Shown piece by piece: positions 57,222 through 64,000 of a stretch of DNA of 64,000 nt (positions are counted from its first letter, which is position 1; each line of letters begins with the position of its first letter). The notes below the pieces were generated by a model. The model was not told the origin of the DNA. It saw only the letters and a list, made by a program, of their open reading frames with translations, and did not search any database. This DNA is from Stictocephala bisonia (Eukaryota > Arthropoda > Insecta > Hemiptera > Membracidae): assembly GCA_035578905.1 (NCBI GenBank), contig JAQJVL010000282.1, positions 744,001 through 808,000 of the forward strand, in the 5' to 3' direction. A program made the translations under genes and the position numbers.

Positions 57222-59047
57222 AACGGGTAGTTACCGAGTTGATCCAGGGGGGCTACTTAAGTTTATGACGGTCGGCTACCCAAGTTGATTATGGGGGCTA
57301 TATAAGATGATCACAGGAGTTACCTAAGTTGATCACAGTTGCTACCTAAGTTAATCACGGGGAACTATCCAAGTTGGTTACGGAGACAATCCACATTAAT
57401 CACAGGGGTCATCAAAAAGGCTGGAAAAATTTTACACGGAGGGTTTTCTAAGTTGTAAACGGGATACTACCCAAGTTGATTATAGGGGACTACACAAAAT
57501 GATCACGAGGGCTACCCATTTTGATCAAGGGGTATCTAGGTAGATAACGGGTCATTACCGGTGATTGCCCAAGTAACAGGGGCTTCCCAACTTGATCACG
57601 GGGGGCTGCCAAGTTAATCACGAGGTGTATCTACGTTGATTAAGGGGGACATCTAATTTGTCATGGATGGCTGCCCAAGTTAATACCAAGGGGCTTCGCA
57701 AGTTGACCACAAGGGGCTTCACAACTTGATCATGGGGCTACCAAAGATGATCACAAGGGCTACCTACGTTGATCGCTGGGGCTAACTATATTAACTACGG
57801 GTGGCTACCCAAGTTGATCCCAGGAGCCATCCCAAATTGATCACGGGGAGTTACCCAAGTGTATCATGGTTGGCTGCATGAGTTGATCTCGGTTGGCCAT
57901 CTAAGTTAATTACGGGGGATACTCAAATTGATCACGGGGACCAGCCAAGTTGATTAAGGTTTGAGCACCAATAGCTACACAAGATGATTACGATTGGCTA
58001 CCCAAGCTGATTGCTACGCAAACTGATCACAGATGCTACCCAGGTTAGTGACAGGGACCTAACCAAGTTGAACACGGGAGCTACGCTAGTTGATCAAGGG
58101 GAGTTAACCAAAGTTACCAAATAAAAGGCAAATAATGAATAAATTTTTAAGCTCTAGCTTCTATTGATCATGCTTAAATTGGAAGGAATTACTAATAAAA
58201 ATCACATGTTTTTGACAAAATCTGAACTTTACTGACGTTTTGTGAGGAAATTATAGTACACACCACATAAATGTATATGCCACTTTTTGTACACTATTCA
58301 TTGTCAATTTAAATATTTTAATAGATGTTGTCCAAACTAAATATTACAGCTTCAGTAAAATAAAACTTAAACTCTGCAAACAGGTCGGCGTTTTCACGTC
58401 AGCCATTTTGATTTTTTCTATGTTATGAAAAGTTACAAATCATATTTTATAGGAGTTTTCGTAACAAAGTAGTAAAGGTAGACAGTGTGTAAGGTTTTAA
58501 GTTCTTACAATATCTTAAAAAGCAATAAAATACGAAAAACCAAACAAAAATAGGAATTTAACAATTTTTTCATAGTTATTATCAAAAATACAAAAAGAAT
58601 TACTCATCAACAAAGTTGTAGGAAATTTAATTACAAATCCGCAATATGCTGTCAGATTTGATCTATTTCCAACGGTTAAGCCAAAATCAAGCCGTAAGTA
58701 AAACTCTGCAAACAGGTAAAAAAGCCCATCCACCATTTTGATTTTTTGGGAGGTTAAAAACTAATTTTTTTAGTTTTTGGAATTTTATCATCAGCTACTC
58801 AGTAAAACCCACAAATGTGCCAAATTTCAAGTTTCTAGCTTACCTGGAAGTGGGTTAGAATTTGTTTATGTCAGGCTACTCAAGATAGTTGATTGAGGGG
58901 GCTACCTAAGTTGATCACGGGGCGCTAGTCAAGTTGACCATGGGGGCTACCCAAGATGATAACGAGTGATTACCCCCAAGTTGATCACAGGGAGTCTCCA
59001 ACATGATCACTGGGGAGGGGGCCCCCAAGATGATCATAAGTGGTTAG
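57222..59047. repeat. Degenerate GATCA-rich minisatellite in two blocks
   Basis: Irregular units of about 24-30 bp vary around AAGTTGATCACGGGGGCTAC. They fill 57222-58120 and again about 58868-59047. Between and after the blocks are diverged direct repeats: CTCTGCAAACAGGT…CATTTTGATTTTTT occurs at 58372 and 58705, and TTTTGTGAGGAAA at 58238 and 59182. No coding. Confidence 0.85.
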
Positions 59048-60540
59048 CTGGTCAACAGAGTGGTAAACATAAATAGTGTGCAAGGTTTTTAAGTTACCAA
59101 CTTGGTTTAATCATGCTTAAATGGGAGGATATATTCAAAAAATCACATTTTTTTTACAAAAAGCTCAGTTTAACCAACTTTTTGTGAGGAAACTGTTCCA
59201 TATACAGCATATAAGTATATGAACATTCTTGTAGTAAACGTTATTGTGAATTAAACAACGTCATTTGATGTCTACTAAACAAAATTTTGCAACTACAGAA
59301 AAACAAATAACTCAAAAGTACACGAAAGACAGCATTTTCATAAAAATATTTTGAAGTTTTTGTTTGTTTTGAAAGGTAAAATGTGAAATATAAAAACAGA
59401 TGAATATTCTGTAAGGTTTATACTTTCCAACTTATTTTATTCATACTGTAAAACTGGGCACTTCAAGTAAACCTCTTACTTCCTGCAAAACTCAGTGTTT
59501 AAAAATGTTCAGCCACAAATGATTATTATAAAAGTAATGAGAAATAATTGAACCTTAATGACTCGCTTAGCTAGTGCAGGAAACTAGGACCTGGAACAAA
59601 TATTGACACTGGTGAAAGTACAACACAAATTTATTATTACAGTGTATCATCTTGACAATCCCTTCCAAAATATTACAGTTATCTTATTCTATTTTACACT
59701 ATACACCTCCTTCAATATATCCTTCTCATTCAATAATAGACAATACCAATTATACGTTTATAAATCTTCAAATTACTATTAACATTGGCTTCAATATACA
59801 GTCCGGTGAATCAATAATTTTTAGAATATTATTTACAACAAGCGACAGCAAACTCCTATACTATTAAATCACAATCCTCTAAATAATTATATAAACGTCA
59901 CATTAAGAATCAACTAAATAAGTATTATAGGTGCAAAACGCCTACACTAACAAGTGAAAATTATATATTCAATAACAAGTTATACTCAAGAATAATTAAT
60001 TTATTATTTATTCTTTAATTATTCTTCAAATTAACCCAGGTTTGGACATGTACATAACTCCAAAAATGCACACCTCTTTTTGAGCGTATTGAATTTTTTA
60101 GCATGGTAAAAAATTCATAAAATAATCAAAACATCCCTCGGTATAGTTTTTATTACTTAAGATGTGGTTACTAATTAAATTATTCACATTAGAATAATTT
60201 TTATTAAAGAAATCAGTTTTGTGGAAAAAATTACAAAAATTATGACAGAAATCTTATTTCATAAATTCATCTATAAAGGGAACTAAAATAATTTTGTTTG
60301 TTAATTGTTCTAAAAAAATCTAAATTTCCTGATTTGCATATAAAATAAAAAACACATTGGTTATAGTTCAACTTCTTTGAAATTATATTTTTGACATATG
60401 TTTCAACACAAGTACAAAATGCACAAATATACTACAGTACAAGTACAAAATGAAAAAAATCTATTACAAAACATACACAAAAATACTATAGTATAAGTAA
60501 AAGAATGTGATTATTTGTGGATCCCTCTGATCAAGTGGTA
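59048..60540. other. NUB1 intron 5 interior, anonymous
   Basis: AT-rich. Includes a short inverted repeat (AAGAATAATTAA … TTAATTATTCTT, about 59990-60028). No supported gene. Confidence 0.45.
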
Positions 60541-60612
60541 CTGACCACCCGCCCACCCATACACATCCAGTGGTACTGACCCACCCGCCCACCCGTACAC
60601 CTACAGTGGTAC
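60541..60612. repeat. Dispersed two-unit copy of the 36-bp minisatellite (antisense)
   Basis: GACCACCCGCCCACCCATAC then CAGTGGTACTGACCCACCCG and CCCACCCGTACACCTACAGT are about two units, reverse complement to the 16.1-kb array. Confidence 0.88.
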
Positions 60613-60954
60613 TGTATTATTTCCATTCAAAATTAACAATCAAACAATAATATATCAACCTTACTAACTATGACGACCTAATCAATTTACCCTACGATTT
60701 TAGTTATATTAGTTTACAAATATTTTTCAAGAGATAAGCTAAATATTCAAATGGCCCTAGTTGCTATACTTTATTCTTCCCAAGAATTATCTAATATTTA
60801 TGGTTTATATATTCAACGCAATATTTATTCATTTACTATATATCTATATCAACTCAAAACAACCACTTATACGGACAATGATCCATTACATTAACAATCT
60901 ATATAACCGTGTCGGGCCGGCGTGTCCTGTCTCACACTGCCTCGCCTTTGCTGT

Positions 60955-62493
60955 CGGGATGTACAGGATGCAATTAAAAAGTTAAAATCAAAACATACCA
61001 CTGGTCCTGATTTGCTCCCATAGTACTTGGTTAAAAGATGTTCTGAATTATTAATTAAGCCCCTAACATTTTTATTTAATTTAAGTTTAACATTAAATAT
61101 ATTTCCTGAAAAATGGAAAATTACTAAAGTGACGCCTATTTTCAAAAATGGTAAGAAAGATCAAATAATTAACTATAGGCCAGTGGCGGTTTTATCGATA
61201 CCTGCTAAAATATTCTAGATGATTATACATAAACATTTATTTGGTCACTTTAAAAAATATGTTTCTGATTGTCAACATCCCGGATTTATTCCCGGAAGAT
61301 CAGTCAACACAAACTTACTTAATTTCATTAATTATGTTTCCTCGGGGCTAGATTCTGGGACCCGAACTGATGCTTTACTTCTTGACCTGGCCAAGGCGTT
61401 TGAAAAAGTAGACCATTCAATTTTGTTAAATAAGCTACATTTTTACGGAATTTCAAATAATCTGTTGTATTTCTTTAAATCATACATTATGAATAGAAGA
61501 CAATTTGTTTTTTACAACGGAATTTCATCAACTACATTTAATGTTCAGTCCGGTGTGCCGCAGAGCTCGAATTTGGGGCCTTGTTTGTTCACTATTTTAA
61601 TCAATGATTTAAGTGATTGTATCTTATCGTCAAAGGCCCTACTTTTTGCGGATGATTTAAAATTATTTAAACATATTAGGAGCCCTGTGGATACAATTAG
61701 TTTGCAACAAGACTTAGACAATGTTTTAGAATGGAGTATCAATAATAAAATGTCTTTTAATGTCACAAAATGTCAGTTGATGACTTTTACAAGAGCTCAA
61801 GATTATATGGAAACAGACTATTTCCTAAATGGAACTGCAATAACTAGAGTGAATCAGATTAAAGATTTAGGAGTTCATATGACTAATACATTGTCTTTTA
61901 ATCCTCATGTTGAGTCATGTATAGCTGTAAGTAGTAAAATGATGGGATTGATCTTTAGACAAAATGTTAATTTTAGAAATATTCAAACCATAGTTAATCT
62001 GTACTACTCTTTGGTCAGGTCAAGGTTGGAGAGTGGAGCGGTCATTTGGAACCCTTTTCACATAACTTACCGAGATGCACTCGAAAGAGTTCAAAAGCGA
62101 TTTTTAAGGTTTTTATTTTACAAATGCTTTAATGTTTACACTTATGTGGTTCCATATCGTGATTTACTAGTGATGTTTGGGTTTCGGGAGGTGGCTCTGA
62201 GGAGAACACTCATGGGTCTGGTATTCCTGTGCAGACTGGTCGGAGGTGAGGTGGATGATGCCGCTTGCATGGCCGGTCTGTCTATCCGTGTGCCTACCTT
62301 CCGAAGTAGAAATAAACTTCTTTTCACTCTCCCATACTGCCGCACAGCCTCTCATGCTTTTTCCCCTCTTTTTCAGTTCATGAGAGCTTACAATTTACTA
62401 ATCTCTAGTAAGCAGGAAATTGATATATTTTTTGACCCTCCAAACATTTTTAAATCAAAATGCCTAACAGCGTTGAGTTTATTAAATGTATAA
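60955..62493 (+). pseudogene. LINE reverse transcriptase, two stops
   Basis: The RT frame is open except for TAG at 61021-61023 and TAG at 61216-61218. Motifs: VTPIFKNGKKDQIINYRPVA, PGFIPGRSVNTNLL, LLLDLAKAFEKVDHSILLNK (first Asp), SGVPQSSNLGPCLFTILIND and LLFADDLKLFKHI (FADD). Thumb: LEWSINNKMSFNVTKCQLMT, IKDLGVHMTNTLSFNPHV, RVQKRFLRFLFYK. It ends CLTALSLLNV. Motif style differs clearly from the other LINEs in the window (SSNLGP in place of GSVLGP), so it is a separate Jockey/CR1-superfamily lineage, clade unknown. Confidence 0.88.
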
Positions 62494-62619
62494 CTATTTT
62501 TATTTTTATACCTTGTTGTAAAATAATCTTGTTATCTGATGTATGTTGATTACCATTTTTTACTGTATTATTATTATTATTTATTTATTTATTTGTTTTT
62601 GTTTTTCATATGTATTTAT

Positions 62620-62664
62620 GTGTATGTATGTATGTATATATATATATATATATATGTGTATGTG
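62620..62664. repeat. TATG/TA/TG microsatellite
   Basis: Compound simple repeat (GTATG then alternating TA then TGTATG) in the LINE 3' UTR. Confidence 0.95.
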
Positions 62665-63113
62665 TATGCACGCGTAAATGTTGTTAAGGTTAAATTGTAT
62701 TTCTTACTGTTTGCATTTGGTTATTAGAAATGATCAGTCAGTAATTTATACAATATTAAGTTACTGTTATGAATCTTCAGAGTAGGCTATACTTCTCATT
62801 TGTTATTTATTATATTACTGTATTTATTATTACTTTTAGGTTAAAGCATGTCACTGTTGGTAATATTTTTAGTTATTTATTTAACTTATCTATTAATAAG
62901 AGTAATATTATGGTTTATATTATGTGCATGAAGTGAGCTCAAGAAACCCCAGCATGAACTTTAAGAATAAATTGAACTGCTTTAGTGTTATTGGTTTTGT
63001 AAACTGTTCTAAAGCATGCAAATAAAATTAAAAAAAATAAAAATCTCAACACATTAACTTATACCAGACTCAATTCCCCCAAACAGTGAATTACGTATAT
63101 TTTATTATTAGTA

Positions 63114-63250
63114 TATTAGAGGGATAGGACATCAGCAAACTTACCTTAAAAGACAAGTTCACTAACATCAGAGTAGTAGTCACAAACACAAAATAGACAC
63201 AATCTCACAAATTTTCAACACCACAGGCATTTTCTTCGGGTGAGTAGAGA
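63114..63250. mobile_element. Relative of the 5.4-kb MITE (one end)
   Basis: TATTAGAGGGATAGGACATC then AGCAAACTTACC and GACAAGTTCACTAACAT match the right arm of the MITE at 5440-5618, again with TA at 63112-63113. Interior similarity continues (CAAATTTTCAACACCACAGG). The far end was not found. Confidence 0.65.
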
Positions 63251-63272
63251 GAGAGAGAGAGAGAGAGAGAGA
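63246..63272. repeat. (GA)n microsatellite
   Basis: About 13 GA dinucleotides. Confidence 0.95.
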
Positions 63273-64000
63273 CACTGAAATGGCTTCCGCTTATATTTTA
63301 TTATTAAATTACGATTATTATTAGCTTCTTATATGAGTAATGTACTGCCTGTCGGCTTACGCTTTGGTATAGGTAAAACGTAATTGAACGTTGAACAAAA
63401 TTTCCTTTCATCTACAAAATTTATATTTTTGTTTCCCTTGAACCCTGGAGGTGTTAAACAAATTTTAACATACCCCTGGACTGTATGTCTCCTGCAGATA
63501 TGGGTTGTCCACGGGCCGTAGTGGATTCGACATCCGCTTGTCCCTCAGGGTCAATTGGGCTGGTTGGGTCTGGAGTCGTTTGCAGTCCCTTGGGTGTGGG
63601 TGGAATCGCTTGAAATCCCTTAAGGTGGATTCTCTGGCCCTCAGGATAGGCTGCAAATCCGGTCGTCCCTCAGGTTCAGGTTGACCGCTCGTAAAGTCCT
63701 CCGGGTTTAATATCGCAAGGTGTTGGACTGTGGCTCCAAGTCCTCCTCCTAGCTCGTCCCATGTTTGCTCAGCAGGGCAGGTTGACGAAGCCTAGGTAGT
63801 TGGACCACCAGGTGCTGGTCCTTCCTATTGGTCTATTTCCCGAAGTTCTATCACTTGCCAAACTCTCCTCAGACTCCCCTTTCTTTCCCAACTCTTTCCC
63901 TAGTATCTCATTCCCCCCACAACTCACTGGACACACCTACAATTTCGGAAAACCAATTATTATCGGTGGTCCTATTACGGATCACCCTATAGGCCCATTT
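63273..64000. other. GC-richer anonymous DNA at the window edge
   Basis: From about 63430 base composition rises sharply compared with the rest of intron 5. No conserved domain is seen in either strand. It may be the start of an unidentified element; no claim beyond that. Confidence 0.4.

Larger units (their letters stand above)
60953..63040 (+). mobile_element. 5'-truncated LINE with A-rich tail
   Basis: Begins abruptly inside the RT (DVQDAIKKLKSKHTTGPDLL) after unrelated GC-rich sequence. It ends in an A-rich tail (AAATAAAATTAAAAAAAATA) at about 63020-63040. The 3' UTR holds a TATG/TA/TG simple repeat at 62620-62664. No target duplication was identified. Confidence 0.75.

Noticed and set aside
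57000..64000. NUB1 exon 6
   Set aside because: Searched by eye for a continuation of the helical region in the right phase after 56844; none was convincing, so the next exon is taken to lie outside the window.

Overview
The window is AT-rich eukaryotic DNA, almost certainly from an arthropod with a large repeat-rich genome and probably an insect. A hemipteran is my best guess, judged only from the mix of elements: an RTE-type LINE, DUF4817-type mariner-like transposase, pogo-like and TTAA-flanked MITEs, and tRNA-derived SINEs. There are no operons, Shine-Dalgarno sites or CRISPR arrays. The only clear host gene is the 5' half of NUB1 (NEDD8 ultimate buster 1) on the plus strand. Five coding exons lie at 23774-23908, 28640-28893, 34965-35082, 54942-55037 and 56687-56844. 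All have GT/AG borders and compatible phases, and the gene runs off the right edge.

Left of NUB1 (1-23.7 kb) is intergenic: an RNase H-type LINE tail (3.44-4.0 kb, minus), a MITE (5.44-5.62 kb), a 66/67-bp satellite (6.24-7.92 kb), a hAT transposase fossil split by a TTAA-flanked MITE (9.06-9.99 kb), an inverted-repeat element (11.15-11.87 kb), a LINE 3' fragment (12.75-14.14 kb, minus), a 36-bp minisatellite (16.13-17.37 kb), a 57-bp repeat (17.51-17.85 kb), a LINE ORF1 fragment with a NEDP1-like protease fold (18.18-18.95 kb, minus) and a complete but dead Tc1/mariner element (19.61-21.81 kb).

Within NUB1 the introns are loaded with nested elements. Intron 2 holds a 46-bp repeat, a SINE and a pogo-like element containing a LINE fragment. 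Intron 3 (19.9 kb) holds a three-level nest, with a pogo-like element (35716-41651) containing a mariner (36290-41468) containing a LINE (36452-40280). It also holds a mariner-like transposon with TIRs of about 415 bp (41747-47418) split by an RTE LINE (43652-46849), and a LINE at about 49.0-54.24 kb. Intron 5 holds a degenerate GATC-rich minisatellite and another LINE (60.95-63.04 kb).

The most striking content is the LINE at 49-54 kb. Its ORF1 region combines a lysine-rich N terminus, a NEDP1/SENP8-like C48 cysteine protease with an intact His-Asp-Cys triad, and an SGNH esterase, followed by endonuclease and reverse transcriptase. A second, independent ORF1 fragment at 18 kb carries the same protease fold, and the LINE at 36-40 kb carries the same SGNH module. 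In that LINE, ORF2 lies in the -1 frame relative to ORF1, and a correctly phased T TTT TTA slippery heptamer precedes the ORF1 stop.
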